NCBI RefSeq assembly: GCF_003073045.1
Contig: NC_037590.1
Coordinates: 37,688,751 to 37,752,750 of the forward strand
From: Pomacea canaliculata
Taxonomy: Eukaryota; Mollusca; Gastropoda; Architaenioglossa; Ampullariidae
Direction of reading: 5' to 3'
Length of the DNA stretch: 64,000 nucleotides
Part shown: piece by piece, positions 48,808-62,274 of the stretch
How the letters are laid out: each line of letters begins with the position of its first letter
Numbering within the stretch: position 1 is the stretch's first letter
Notes under the pieces: model-generated
What the model was told of the DNA's origin: nothing
The model's database searches: none
What the model saw: only the letters and a program-made list of their open reading frames with translations
Translations under genes and position numbers: made by a program

Positions 48808-49001
48808 CTGCAGTTCTCAACCAGTGGTATGGGTACCCCTAGGGGTACGGCAAAGGTTATGCAGGGGTACACAGCGACATAAATAAGCACACACCATTAT
48901 GAAAATAAGTACTTTTATGCGTTAGCTTACGCGTGAGAGGTACCCGCAGACATACGTTCACTCTGTGGAGGTACAGTTACGAAAAAGATTGAGAATCTCT
49001 G
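48808..49001. mobile_element. 194-bp non-autonomous hAT-type MITE with 8-bp target duplication
   Basis: The ends are CTGCAGTTCTCAACC and, in reverse complement, CAGAGATTCTCAATC: the TTCTCAAYC terminus known from hAT elements of many animals. TTGTACAG flanks both sides (48800-48807 and 49002-49009) as an exact 8-bp target-site duplication, the length hAT transposases make. The interior is non-coding and includes the palindrome GGGTACCCCTAGGGGTAC. It lies in the presumed 3' UTR of the adaptor gene. Confidence 0.85.
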
Positions 49002-49227
49002 TTGTACAGGAATAATGTTCGTTGTTCAGAATACAAGAATATGATTCTTTCTCAGTCTCTCCCCAACGCCTTCTTTTGGGACTCAGCACAATGAAGTTTT
49101 TGACTGAAAAATATTCAGTTGTGTCCCACAACCGAAACTAAATGTATCTCCCTTTTTCTTGCATCCATTAAACAAATGTCTGGTTTCCCTTGAAGAAATA
49201 AAATGTTCCTAAGGTGGTTCACTTCTT

Positions 49228-52200
49228 TCAAAGGAAACTCACAAATGTTTCCCTTGAGTCCTGTTTGCTTTTAGGAGGCAATGTTGGAAGCTCCCTTATC
49301 TCCATCTGTTTCGCTTTTTCCACTCGGATGGACATGCGGCGATTCTGCAACAGTAATACAGTGCAATTTCTAAGTGAATGCATGCCATCATAAGTCTCAT
49401 ATTATTGTCTATATTGGGGAATACGCAAAACTCATTTCTAACGATTAGCTAAATATGACAAAAACTGCTAAGACTCCTGACTGCTAACAGAAATAAGAAC
49501 CAGGGATGAGTTAATACAGGTTCTTTTCTAGAGGGAGCGAAAAATAGCTGGTTAATTAGAATTATTCCAGAAATCTTTGTACTGGGCTTGAATGAGTTTC
49601 CTTTGGTTTCGTTTTTCACTAAAATTTATATGGCAGTGCCATCTGACAAGTTTTGTGTCCTGTCTTTCCGGGCACTCAGACAGGTAAAAGATTTAGTTAT
49701 GCAGATATTTCCTGCTAGTTATCATTTAAAGATTTAACAAATACGAGCATAGTAATCAGATGCCAAGAACTATTATAGAATGACAGAAATATCCATCACA
49801 TATATGGATTTTTTACGGTAATGGTATCTAGAGATGCATCATTTTATTCTCATCACAAATAGAACCATTTCTATGACCTGCTATTCTCTTCTTAAACATT
49901 TGTGACCCACCACCACGAAGTGAGTCTTAAGTCACACTGAGCAGTTTCTTAGCAGAGGCTCAGGTAGGTGATTAGGGTCAACTTTATGCCCTCTGACTTG
50001 TACTCTTCAAACCTTTATAACTAACTTAATTTTGAGATTAGGAGAACAACATTAGTATCAAAAGAAAGGTGAAAACCTGTACATTTTAAAAATATACAAT
50101 TTGCAAATCTCAAATTTCCGACAAGATCCATTCTGTGGTGGTGAGTCAAATTTCAGCAAATACTAATGTTACCAAATACTTTAACTCTGTGCACTAAATT
50201 AATGATAATAAGAGTGTAGTGGCTAATGATCAGAACAGCCATTTCTCATATAAAGAATACATTTCTTCAGACTAAAAATTTACATAATTTTACACTCTGG
50301 CAACATTCATGCAAATTAGATATCTTTAACATACTAATAGGGAAAGTATGCCCACACCAGGACTGCCAGTGTGCGTGTGTGTTGCAGGGAAGCAAGAAAT
50401 AAACCATATCTTTAAATATAGATGCCTTTGAGAAACAGTTCTTCATAATTGAGCCTAAAAAGATCTGAATAATACAAGCACTAAGCCCTTATGAACTTAA
50501 GAATGTTGTTTAACAATTTTAAGTTTTTAAAGAAAAAATCCTTTATTATTTAGTAGCTACTGGCACAGTCTTGTATCAGATAAAGCTATTAGTAATACTG
50601 TATTCGCTTCCTAGAAATTTATTAGTCAGTCATTCTCAGCATTGTTAAGTAAGTTATCACAGCAGATGGTTAAGAAAAAAATGCCCCTTGTGTAGAAAAA
50701 TATAACTCAAATGTTATATATTTTTAAGTTGAATACATTTATAGATGAGACAAAAGTGCAACTATGCGATGAAATCAATTTATTAGTTTACCATTGTGGT
50801 GTTTTTCTTTCTACCCACTGCAAAACTTGAAGGGATTTTGAATCTGTGCCTTTGAATTACCTGTGTGGAAACCAGCAGAAATTACACATATCTAGGAAAT
50901 ACTGGTGGCTGGATGTTTGCTTCTGTTGTATTGATTTCCCATGTGTGAGGTCAAGCAATTTACAGATATAAGCAGAAAGAAATAATGCACAGACACAAAG
51001 CACAATGTTTCATGCATAAAGATAAAATAAATCTACTGGTAAGTGATGTTCTACATTTTGAGAATCTCAGCTGTCAAATGCAAGCATTGTCTCTTGTTGA
51101 GAAAATTTGGTTAAAATTTATGAAATTATGAAAAAGTTATATAGAAAAATGTCAATGTTGTCTGCTTTTGACTACACTATGTTAGGCTGTTTTGTTTTTT
51201 GGTTCCAAAAAACTGCAACCAACATTAGTGCATAATATCACACAGTTTTTCTTGCCACACTAGCTCTAAGACACCAGCACAGCAAACCAATTCTATTTCT
51301 AAAACAAATGCAGGAAGACAAACAGGTCTAAAAAAAATAAAAGAAAATATCAATGAAAATATAGAAGGACAGACTTACTGGAGATCTCTCTTCATCACAA
51401 ACAGCACCGCTATCTCTAGTGCATTCTACCTCAGATGAAGCAGATGACCCTGCAAACAACCATAGGCACAATAAATAAAAGTTGCATGATATGACAATAT
51501 AAACAGCTGATTTGAAACATGCCTGTCCCTCAAAGTTTCAACAATAGTGTAACGAAGCAAGAGAAAACAAACATCATGACAGAACAAGTGCTAAAATTAA
51601 TGGAACAATACATATAGATATAATGAATCCAATACTCAGGAAGAAAGAGAGGTAGAGCTAATATTAAAATAACAGATCAAAACAATAAAGTTACTGGCCA
51701 AAAATTTCTATCTGGCATATATTTTTGCTGATGTTTTACAAACTTAACTGGTTTGAATGAAAAAGATCATTACATACTCAGTGAATCACTTTTCTTGAGA
51801 CTTGATGTTTGACCAGGATCACTGCCTGCAGACTGTCTTGTGTAGATAATGGGTTTCTGAAACAATGGACATCTGATATCAAAAACTAAATAAAGAAGAA
51901 CAAATGGTTGAATGAATCATACACATGAGTTGAAATATCTCTGATCTAGCTAAGATGACTCTTTGTCATAGTTTGCATAGGGTTGGTGGTGGGGAACATT
52001 AAGTGACAATTTCAGCAATGAAACTACAGAACTAATAAGAGATACATGCATCAAAGCAGTATAATCCCAATCAACATCGATATAACGCATTGCATAAAAG
52101 CAATGACAGTAAGCAAAATTAACTTGATTAATTGTCAAAATAAAAGTAAATGTAGACTACATGCAAATCTTATTTCATTTAAGGTTTAAAACTTTGCTTC

Positions 52201-55200
52201 AAACTATTAATATTCAATTTTTATTATTGAAACAGTACATACACTAAAATTTGTCAAAGTTTCTTTAATTTAAAAAAATGGTAAAAGGGTATCATATATA
52301 TATATAAATGAAGCCTCTATCCCACTATGAAAAAAGTAACTTCTGGACAAAACACCTATGCCGTAGAAAAGTGAAGGGGACATAAGCTTCATGCACAATG
52401 ATGATGATAATTTGTTAAGTTTAGGAGACAGCTTCTAGAGTGCACTGACCCTATGAAATACCTCAAGATTCTGGGCAGTTTCTGAAAGTCCTCTGCCAGG
52501 AAACTTCTCAATATTATTACAAATCTGGGAAATGTAACTCTCTAGCACACACCCATACACACACCAACTCTCCACCCTTCCCAACCTTCCTCCCCCTCAT
52601 CTGACTAAGCCAGCATAACAGGTTTAATGAACAAGGAAGATAAAAATCGTTGATCCAATCTTATCCACTACAAAACTCTTCCTACTGTATGCATCTCTGT
52701 GCTTAGCACGTTAATAACATACCTTTCCTGCTTTGGCTGCTGTTTGCAATTCACCGTCACTTGATGATTGCTTACGCGATGGTTTTATCTTCTTGAAAAA
52801 ATGTGAAATTTTATCCTGCACTGACTTGCTTCGTTTTGAGTTTTTGTTTCTCAGTACTGGAGTATCCTGCAAAAAAAAAAGGTAAAAATATGTATAATGT
52901 TCAAGTGTCCTAGTAAAATCACAAGTGTAAAAACAAAGAACAGTTAAAGGATAGGAATGAGGGAAAGAAAAATCCAAAACCAGGTACAGCCCACATTTTA
53001 AGCAAGAATATTGAAAAATGCATCAAATTAACAACACAAAGCTAATGATGCTTCTAGAACTTTAGTTTAACACGCGTAGTTTTTCATATTTACACCTACC
53101 GTAAAACTATCACTTGCTGCTCCTCTGAGTTCTAGTTGAGAAATAATGCTAGAGGTCTCAGAAGAGCCATGACTCAGCCTTTCATGTTTCTCCTCACCAA
53201 CCTTAAAAATATCTAGATTGGTATCATGTGCACTGAAGATTGTAGACTGACATGATATTCGACTATTTACTATTGTCTCTGAACATGAATCACTAGAGTC
53301 TTGGTCTTCAACATCATATCCTGACAGTTCTGATGTGTTTGACTTTGGTCGGAATGCGCCATGTCTTTTGTTAACAAATGAAGAGTGAAAGGCAGTTTTT
53401 GGCATGAGTTCAGGAGGTGAGCTGCTCTGGTTTTCATCCTCCTCTTCCTTAATAGATGTTGTGCCTAAAGATAACAAAGAAATTAATTATGGCTTTGAAA
53501 AAGCGAAATCAATTAAAGAAGCAACTTCTATTTTTATACTAAAGAAAATAAGCCCTACCAATAATATATAATATAGATCCAACATCCCTGAACATTAAAA
53601 GTATCAAACTGTAAGTGACTATTTAAGTTAGTATTTCATTTAAATTAATATAAGAGAAGTTGGTTTTTGTTCTTTAAAACCTTTATTAAAGGACTCTATT
53701 ATTTCAACAAATCAGCAGACTTGAATGAGAAGCACTTCGTGAACTACTGACTAGTTAAAAATGTACTAGACAATGCTCTTCAACTAACCAAAACTCTCCC
53801 TGGAATAAGGAGTCTTCACATTGCCTTCTGACATTGATCGTGGCTTGCAGTATCGTTTATCTAAATGGGGAAAAAAAGAAAAAAAAATGAAGCTGCAATT
53901 TATGTACATATATGTATGCTAAGTTAGGAATCCAGCACTATACATTCAATAAATTTTATAAATTTAGAGTTTGTATCTAAACTACTTAATCTAAGAGTGG
54001 TTAGGGCTTAAAAATGAGAAAAAAGTAAAATTTTTAAAAGGTGTGACTACTGATGACATTTTTATACCATAAGAAGTACAAGAATTAGATAGCAACATCA
54101 TGGAAATAGCATTAAAAAAGATGCCAGTACATTTTCTGTAAATCTACCAAAAATTAGTATATTAGAAAAAAATGTTAAACTATAAATATTTTTAGTGCTA
54201 TGTGTAATGTGCAACCTTTTAGAGAATTTGGAATTACCAAATACGCCTTTGCATGGAGATGGGCTATCAGAAGACAAGGAATTCTGCTGTGGTATAGCTG
54301 ATAATTCACATAAAGCCTCATCAGCTACCTTTGGAGACACTGGCAAGCATAAAGTGCAGCAAAGCAATGTCACAGCAACAATCTAAGTTAGTATAAAAAG
54401 AAGAAAAATGAAAGGGTCACAGTGCTAAGTATATTGTATAGTATGCTTTTTACCTTCCATAGTGTGCAAGCACAAAACTGTATGAATATTTGTGTATGCA
54501 CACATATGAATCCACTGGATCTCTCTCTCATACACACACTCAAACGCCTATTAAGTGAAATGTTTTCTTTAAAGAAAAGAGAATTAGTTCATCAAAAGAG
54601 AAAAAAGGTTATCATTTAAAAAGCAAAAAGAAATTATCCAGTAATGTTTACAAAGATTAGCAGCAACTGTGAATTCTATTATGCTGTTAGCAAAGATTTT
54701 GAGAAAACCAAAGCTACTACAAAACATTTTATGCAAAACAAAAATTATTGAAACATAATCTCAACAGTAAGCAAGCAACAAAAATAAAAATGTAACCAGT
54801 GCTTTACAAAAATGTAAGACAAGACAGTTATACATTATCCAATGTTCTCATCTTATAGTCAAACCCTGCCTAAACTATGGACAAAGCTACTGTCTCAGGA
54901 AAGTGCTGCACATTTTTTCAACTGACCTGAAGATTGAACTCTAACAAGATATAAACTTGTTTAGCTTTTTGTCGCACTCAACACATCACATTAACAAATC
55001 GGACTTAACACAGGAATCTTTACATTCAGCACTCTATTGCTTCCACAATCCATGTCAGTTTTGAACTTCTTTTCTTGTATTTACACAAAATAACTGATTG
55101 ATCCTGTCTTATCACACTGTTCAAATAAAGGCAGATAATTGTTAGTGCTGCACTTTTTGAAAGCAAAAAATAAAATGTCCATGCTATACACAGCATAGAA

Positions 55201-58200
55201 CGGAACTCCAAAGAAAATGCCTTTAGACAACTGTTCAAATATTTCTAAACATGATAGCATGGGAAATGACTTGTATGTAAAGGTAGTACTTACATCCACT
55301 CATGTCCACATATTCTGAATCAAAGTCATTCCCACACATTGAATCAATTTCTGTTTTAAAGCGGCTGTCATTGACGTAGTATGGTGAAACTGAAGCATGG
55401 GGACTGGGAGGAGGTACAGTCTCAACCATGACACCACTGTCCGCAGCACTCCGTAATCCTTTATTAGTGCGAAAATAAAATAAAACAATTAATTTCTCTG
55501 AAATGTGTAAATTCATACACAGTTTTCTCTTAAACGTTAAAAATCCACATAGCACAATAGAACTGTAAAGTACCACGCAATCCTTTTCTCCAACAATTTT
55601 CTTACAATCATGATTTAAACCTTTTCAAACACTCTTACTAGATGCATAAAACCGACTATAATATCTATGAAATGAAATGGCAATGGCCTAACTTCCAAAA
55701 GTTAATGCACCAAAGTCACAGTGGAGTGGAGCAAGCTTTTTATCTAGGTGATTTTGCCAATTTTTCCCATCCACCCCAACCCCACCACCACCCTAAAGAA
55801 TGAGAAAAACTGGATAAACAGACTTACTCATGTCTTCTACATACTGTAGCAGCAACTGCTTTAATTCTAAAAAGCCATTTTTTTCTGCCAGCTGGCACGG
55901 AAAATGACCTTCACTGTTTTCTGTACAGGCAGCATGAATTGTTCCTGGGTAGCGAATCAAAATACTGCACACTTTCTTCAGATTAAAGTCTGCTGCAAAG
56001 TGGAGAAAGTTGGCCACCGACAGTTCTCTTGATCTGAAAGTGTTCACGAAATGTTATGAATCTACATGCATATTTCTTATTTGTCACCAACATTCACATG
56101 ACACACACACTTTGCCTTTGTACATGACACTGTCATCACTGTTATCATCATCAAAAGTAAACAACAATGGTACACAACTTACCAGATGAAAGGTGTTCAT
56201 CAGCAGACAATATGGTGCTGAGCGTCTGAGGATACTGCACAGCTTCCAGGCGTGAAGCAAGCAAAGAGTCAAGTTCTTCATTACTGGAATATTTGGCAGA
56301 TGGTAGGCCCATGGCACTACAGAGCAAGGCTAAAGGACTAGTTTCTTGCTCTAGAAGGGCAGCCAGCTGCTCCAGTCGGGTCTGAATGGTTAGCGTAAGT
56401 TGGCTCAAGGTCTGTTCTCCAGTCATCACAAAAAAATCCACCTTGCCATTTACATCATCTGCCAGATATCATGAAGAGAAAGTGTTATCAAAGAGCTCTT
56501 ATCTCACACAAACACACACAGAATTATAACATTAATCTCCCATTGTTCCAGTATCTTCCCCCCCGGAAGGTTTGAATTCCTCCATTCTCTTATATTTTCA
56601 TGCATTTATTTTTCTATTTATTGTTTAATTACAATTCTATTTTTATGAATTTTCATTTTAGAAAGAAGTAAGCATAAATGGGAACGTACTTTCTACTAAC
56701 AGTAGAATGTTAGTAGGATAATCACTGAGGGTAGTAAGCTGACAGTTCAGCATTATGCATAAATTCCTATAGCCTACATGTTATACAGCAGAATTAGAAA
56801 TAATGTTCCTCATATACCATTACTAATCATCAAGCAAATATGACACACCCATATGAAGTGGAAAACCCATTCCAATAAAACAATGTAACCCACATTCATG
56901 ATCAGGCATTGTTAATGGATGTGGAAGTGATAGGGGGAGGGTGGGTAGGAGTGGCAAGGAAAGAAACTACCACCAGACCTCTGAATAGTTTATCTTGTGA
57001 GCTTTTTTTTTCACCACATAATAAGAAATTTAAAATTTAGATTCAACATTTGATCATGTGTTATGATCTATTTTGATTTATTTTGATTGTTCAAGTGGAT
57101 CCAATATACAACTGCTACTCACCTGGCATTTTTGCAAGATACGCAGATCCAGCGACATGATCCAGTTTTATTGGATGTGATGACTGATTACCAACTTGCA
57201 GCAAGTAAACTTCTTGCTCTGCCTCCCTTTCCAGAACTATTAAAGCTTCCCGACCATTCTGTTGTCGACCATAAATTAATAAGAGTTATTGTTATAACAG
57301 ACATGCAATAAGAAGTTTAAGGGACAAATGTATGTTAACATGTTATGTGCATCAAACACAATGAACAAAGAAAATAAATGAACTTCTAAAACATAATATA
57401 TTTAGTTCTGTGCAATAGGATGAGGATAAGCTGTGCTTTTCTGCAACGACAAATCATACAAAGTTCGTTTTAAAAAGCTTTACTATTGTTTTCTTATAAC
57501 ATTTTGTTTCCTCTTTTCCCAACAATAGGGGTGAACTTAAGATATGGCAGATAAGGTTAATATGTGGTTCAAGAATGCTGTTCATATTTTTTTACATTTA
57601 TGATCATAGTTCACTCATTTCATTCATTGTAGTCTACAGTAATTTATGCACAAACTGAGTCAGGCAAAGCCTTTTCTCTCTAGTCCTTCTCTCCCTTGCC
57701 AAGATAAGTTTTGGATTTTAATGAGTCATTTAAAAAAAAATTTTTTTCGTTTAATCTGTTCACCATAATTATACAATCAACCAGACATAGTATATAATTT
57801 GCTAATGAATCTATACTTTTCAGAATGTGATTAGAGAATTATAAATGTCAGTAAAATCAGAAAAAGAAGAAAAAACGTTTCCAGTTTAATTTTTTTTAAA
57901 TTGATGATAAAAAAAAAATTACCTCATAAATTACAGTGGGCAAGACTTTTACAACACTGTTTAATTGCCTTGGAGGGGGAGGATAGTCATAAATTTTTTC
58001 ATCTTCCCATTCTTTTGTAGAGGACTTTGAGGGATCCTCCGTTGATTCATAGACCTCTATGAGCTTAACAAGTGTATTTTTCACGGTATCTGGACTACCA
58101 TCCACTGACATCAACTTGCAGCTAGATATGTTTCTACGCATGTCCTCTCCAAGCTCAGCTTTGTCCACACCAAGAAGCAGGAACACAGTTCGCCAATGAA

Positions 58201-58447
58201 ACTTGTCTTTGCACCTTCTCCAGAAGTCCGAGTTTTCTGCCTCCAGCATCATAGGTGACACCAGCACAGCACAGGTGTTAGCTTTCAGGAACACATTTTT
58301 AATATCACTATGATCGGGGCTATAGAGTGTTGTTCTGATGTTGTAGTCAGGACTGTATAGTTTGCTTTGCAGGAACTTTGCCCAGTCCAAGGCATCTTTT
58401 GTTTGAATGAAGGCAATGCCCTCACATTCAAAATCACCTTTGCTCAT
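49228..58447 (-). CDS. PIK3AP1: Phosphoinositide 3-kinase adaptor, BCAP/BANK1 family (PIK3AP1-like)
   Basis: Cytoplasmic adaptor; vertebrate relatives link antigen and Toll-like receptors to PI3K. Twelve exons: 58447-57923, 57258-57123, 56458-56183 (or 56179), 56033-55828, 55458-55294, 54339-54238, 53860-53789, 53464-53100, 52866-52723, 51856-51778, 51449-51379, 49344-49228; about 750 residues (human PIK3AP1 805). An N-terminal TIR-like domain spans about 5-140 (IAFIQTKDALDWAKFLQSKL, AVLVSPMML). A PPPP stretch and the DBB region follow (about 165-310: EALIVLEREAEQEVYLLQVG, FFVMTGEQTLSQL). The ankyrin-like segment is about 315-380 (NFLHFAADFNLKKVCSILIR, QLAEKNGFLELKQLLLQYVE). SEYVDM at about 430 is a YxxM site of the kind bound by PI3K p85. 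The C-terminal third is Ser-rich and basic, probably disordered. Phases agree except exon 3/4, where the strong donor (G/GTAAGT) is out of phase and a weaker one 4 nt on (AA/GTTGTG) is in phase. An upstream exon is possible, since an acceptor-like site lies at about 58488. Choice between PIK3AP1 and BANK1 orthology is open; they share an ancestor. Confidence 0.92.
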
Positions 58448-60239
58448 TTTGCGTCGTGGCACTGGCAGTGGTGCAGTTACTACACACTGCACATAAGAAT
58501 GTTATTAAATATTATAATGCTTCTAAATCTGTCACTCATATTTTGTCAAATAAAATGTCAACTCTGTAGATACTATAGGTACTATTAAATAGCTTTATAT
58601 CGATCTTTAGATATTTCAATGAACTACTTACCAGGAACAAGTTTTATAACATAACAGAATAGTGAACAAAAACACTGAATACTCTTTAACATGCAATGCA
58701 TTTTAATAAATAATCGTATGTCATGTTCTAATTATATGTGTAATGTATGTGTGTCTGTGCACACAGACACATGTGCACAGGTGATAGAGTCTGAAAAGTG
58801 AAAGAAAAGATCGAACCTAATTATTTCAAGCCTATTTATCAACCACATGAGGATAAACTACCCTCAAATCTACTAGTTGTTTTCATCTGTGCAAATTCTG
58901 TACTTGAAGCAACAGAAGCAAACGAAAAAGGAATGATCATTTATTTGTTATAAATATTGTACAACCCAAAAAGTTAATACTTATATTTACAAGCTCGTAA
59001 CTTGTGGGTGTCAGACGTGCAGCCTGACAATTATGAGATGATATATGGTGCAGTGGAGGTAAGGTTGACAAATACGGGATATGATGGAAATGCTATGTGG
59101 TTAATTGTTACATTGCATGTCTTAATTTACTGTTGTGTATTAGTGTTTGTGTGTGTGTGTGTAAGATCGTGGATGAATGCACGTGAAGGCAAAGGAAAAT
59201 ATTCATCATATCAAGATAATATTATGACCCCAAGTGATTATATTGGGACTGAAGACACGTACACGGTGACATAGATGTCCCTGCGATCATACACGTGATC
59301 GTAACAGGCTGTAAAAGAAATCGACATACACTTTAGTAGATTAAAACAAATTAATAAAAATCACGTGAAAGCACTCCAGACATGTAAGAAAATATTAATG
59401 ACTTTGTACCTGATTCTTCAGTATGCACGATCTTTAGTATACAGTGAGTTCATCACCACACAAAACAATCCGTTGGGGATATCAGACACAATGCCGTCTC
59501 ATAAGCAGAATTGCACTTCACAACTGGATGACATCCTTAACTCAAAAAGATCTCCATACTTTAAAACAGTAGCTGATGTTACTGGTTTACTTTCAGTAGG
59601 ACTTGGTTAGAAACACAAAACGATTCACAGGTAGTAAAATCCCAGATGCACCAGTTGACAGCCGCGGTTTGTCTGCAAAGGTTGTCGTCTGCACTGGCAT
59701 ACATGAAGGGAGAGGTAGGAAAGTCCGCTAAGACTGAACCAATCATGTTTCACGACACATTTTGTTGTCCTTCCTAGTCAGACTTGCAGCCAATAGGACT
59801 GGCTGTAACAGGTCAAAGTAAAATACAATGGCTGGCGGGGGGACATTTTGAAATTCCGAAGCACGTCAGCTTGCTGTTGAGAAAGCCATTAAATGAGGTT
59901 CATACGAGTTCAGTGATTTGAAACCTTTCCTTTTTAGTGATTTTCATAGATTATGTTTCATTATATCTGAAGATTCTAACGTGGCGATACTGCTGATTTT
60001 GTTGTGGCCTTTTCTGCGGTAAACGCCATGTGCTTCATGTTACAGAAATAATAGGTTCGAACTCTTCATAAACATTTATAACGATGATTGCATGTGGCAT
60101 ACAATATATAATCGAAAGTTTCGGTAATGGTAATCAGAGCTAGGAAAATATCGAGGTACGCAATTCCCCCTTCTAGCATCCTAAACGCGACGCCCAACCT
60201 GACATTTCGCTAGATGCATAATTACATGTCTATTATCAA
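58448..60239. other. Upstream region of the adaptor gene
   Basis: Should contain the promoter and any non-coding first exon of the adaptor gene. A TG-repeat patch lies at about 59142-59162. Plus-strand frames of up to 90 codons show no domain. No gene supported. Confidence 0.45.
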
Positions 60240-60509
60240 GGGGAAGCGGACGGCCGAGTGGTTAGAGCGCTGGCGTCCGAACCGAGAGCGCGCTGGTTCA
60301 ATTCCCGATAAGCGCAGCAAACTTCCCCCAGTCGACCCAGCTGAAGGGAATGGGTACCTGACTCCATAGAGGGTCGGGGAAGGTAAGGCAGCGAGGGAGA
60401 GGAGATGGGCACCACCCTCATGTAAAAAGCTGGCCCCGAGAAAAGTGGGGTCTCTAACACCTCACTCCCCAAACGACCTTTAAAGGTTATGGGACGACCT
60501 TACCTTATC
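60240..60509 (+). repeat. tRNA-derived SINE (family 1), fullest copy
   Basis: The head AGGGGAAGCGGACGGCCGAG continues into a clear A box (GGCCGAGTGGTTAGAGC) and, 34 bp on, a B box (GGTTCAATTCCC). The tRNA-unrelated body has a CGACCCAGCTG core and GGGTACCTGACTCC, and ends GTCTCTAACACCTCACTCCC, AAAGGTTATGGGACGACC. The head resembles a Ser/Leu-type tRNA. It is the reference for the copies at 10622, 43070 and 46751. Confidence 0.8.
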
Positions 60510-62159
60510 AAATACCGTAGAAAGGTCATGAACTTAATTGTGTCTTCAAACTGCCTGTTACAGTCGTCCTCGTCGTGTTTACTACGGCTTGGCGATGGAA
60601 TAACGATTCGAGTTCCAGTCCATGGTAAAACCATTACCAAGTGGCGCCGTGCACCCATGAGTGCTTTTTGATTGTACCAAGATGAAAATGGTATTTCATA
60701 TTTTTATTTTTGTCAGTCATATATGGTCAAGACAAGTTTTAATACCGTGCTCATTGGAGGAAGTTGGAAAAAAATTCAAATAAACATAATAATCCCAGCA
60801 GAAACAGCATTAAAAGCTTGGGTGATATTTGATATAGGAGTAATAGAAATGAACAATAGTTGCTTAACAAAAAACTCGAGACTGCTTTGTAATAAAATAT
60901 CTTGTTATGATCCCTTATCACGGCAATCGGCATCTCATTAAAAGTAGGATTCACTTTTTTGCAAAGAAATCCACTAGAAGGATCTCACGATGACTCGACC
61001 ATACTGGTTATAGTAAAAAGAGTCAACATGGGTCTGTGCGACAGAGTACACGGAAGTTAAATGCAGACAAGGAAGTTTGAGGAAAGCTCGGGATCTCAAC
61101 AACAGACACGCGAGTCTGTGATAGAGCAACTGTTGACATGCCGGCTTTTTAGAGATTGGGTCTTGAAAAAAACTGATAGGCGAAGATTGCACTGTGGCAG
61201 TCTCTGATGAGTGGAAAACCACAAAGTATGAAGATAATCATGTTTAAGCTAAGTGCTACTCTTCAAAATCAGGGTTACACAAGTACGCTCAAACGCACAG
61301 CCTGTGCACGAGCATACACGCAAATACATCCATTTAGCATGTGTGTAAATGTAGGACACACAATTTCATGTTCTAACATTACTTGGCATTTACGTATTAT
61401 AGCTGAAAAATGAAAGGTTCAAAAATACAAATTTATATACTGTATCGGTACTAATTCTGTAAGTCGGAGTCATTGAAGAAAAAGACAAGAGGAGGCCTAG
61501 ATGGAGACGTCTTTGTTGGAGGGTTTGTCTGATTTAAGGTCGCATGCTTAAACAAAAAGTATTTATGTTCCATTGCCTTAATTATCTCGTTTATTTACAT
61601 TTCCTGCCTGTGTCATATTCAGTCATTAACTTCATCTTTACTTCTGCAGCATCAAGTCCATTCCGTTATTGTGTCCCTTCTCGACATATTTGATCCCAAA
61701 GCATCCGAAGCATGCAGTCGCGTTTATGGTTAGCCTCCTTGTTCTCGCCTTATATCCACAAAAGTTGCCCAGTTGCCATGCATCTGTATATGCTGATTTT
61801 CGTTCTCTAATGTGCCTGTGTCTGTTGAAGCGTGCTAGGGAGGGAATAGGGTAAATTGGGGTTTGGCGGAGGATGTGTTCACTGAAGCATATGACTTTTT
61901 TTTAACGAGTTTAAAGCTATCTTAGTGAACATTTTATTACAATAAATACGGTATGCATACTGCAAGAGCTGGTTGACTAAAGCGGAAGGAGAAAGACGTG
62001 AACGACCGAGGAAAAAAAATAAAAATAGAGAGGATAGAGCGCGCGCGCACTCGAGAAAGAGCTCCCTCACTGAGCCTGAGCAGGACGACAGTTAATTGTA
62101 AGGATGGCTTGATGGTAGTGTGTGAAAAGTCACTGATAAGGAATAGATGACAGCAAGGT
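60510..62159. other. Intergenic, no gene seen
   Basis: Short frames only. No domain, exon or repeat recognised. Confidence 0.5.
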
Positions 62160-62274
62160 AGTCCATCCATGGTGCCTGGCATACAGAGCAATTGCATTCG
62201 CCCCAGGGGGGATCCCCATCCACGACCTTCGTTACCTCGGATAACAAGCCTTACCACCGAGCTACACCTCCCCT
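62160..62274 (-). repeat. tRNA-derived SINE head, another family
   Basis: On the minus strand: AGGGGAGGTGTAGCTCGGTG (A-box-like GTAGCTCGGTGGTAAGGC) followed by a weak B-box-like GTGGATGGGGATCCCC. Resembles a tRNA more than the body of family 1; the tail is not recognised. Confidence 0.5.

Noticed and set aside
60240-60310. Possible genuine tRNA gene
   Set aside because: A and B boxes are present, but the cloverleaf stems do not close convincingly and the sequence continues into a SINE body found at other loci.
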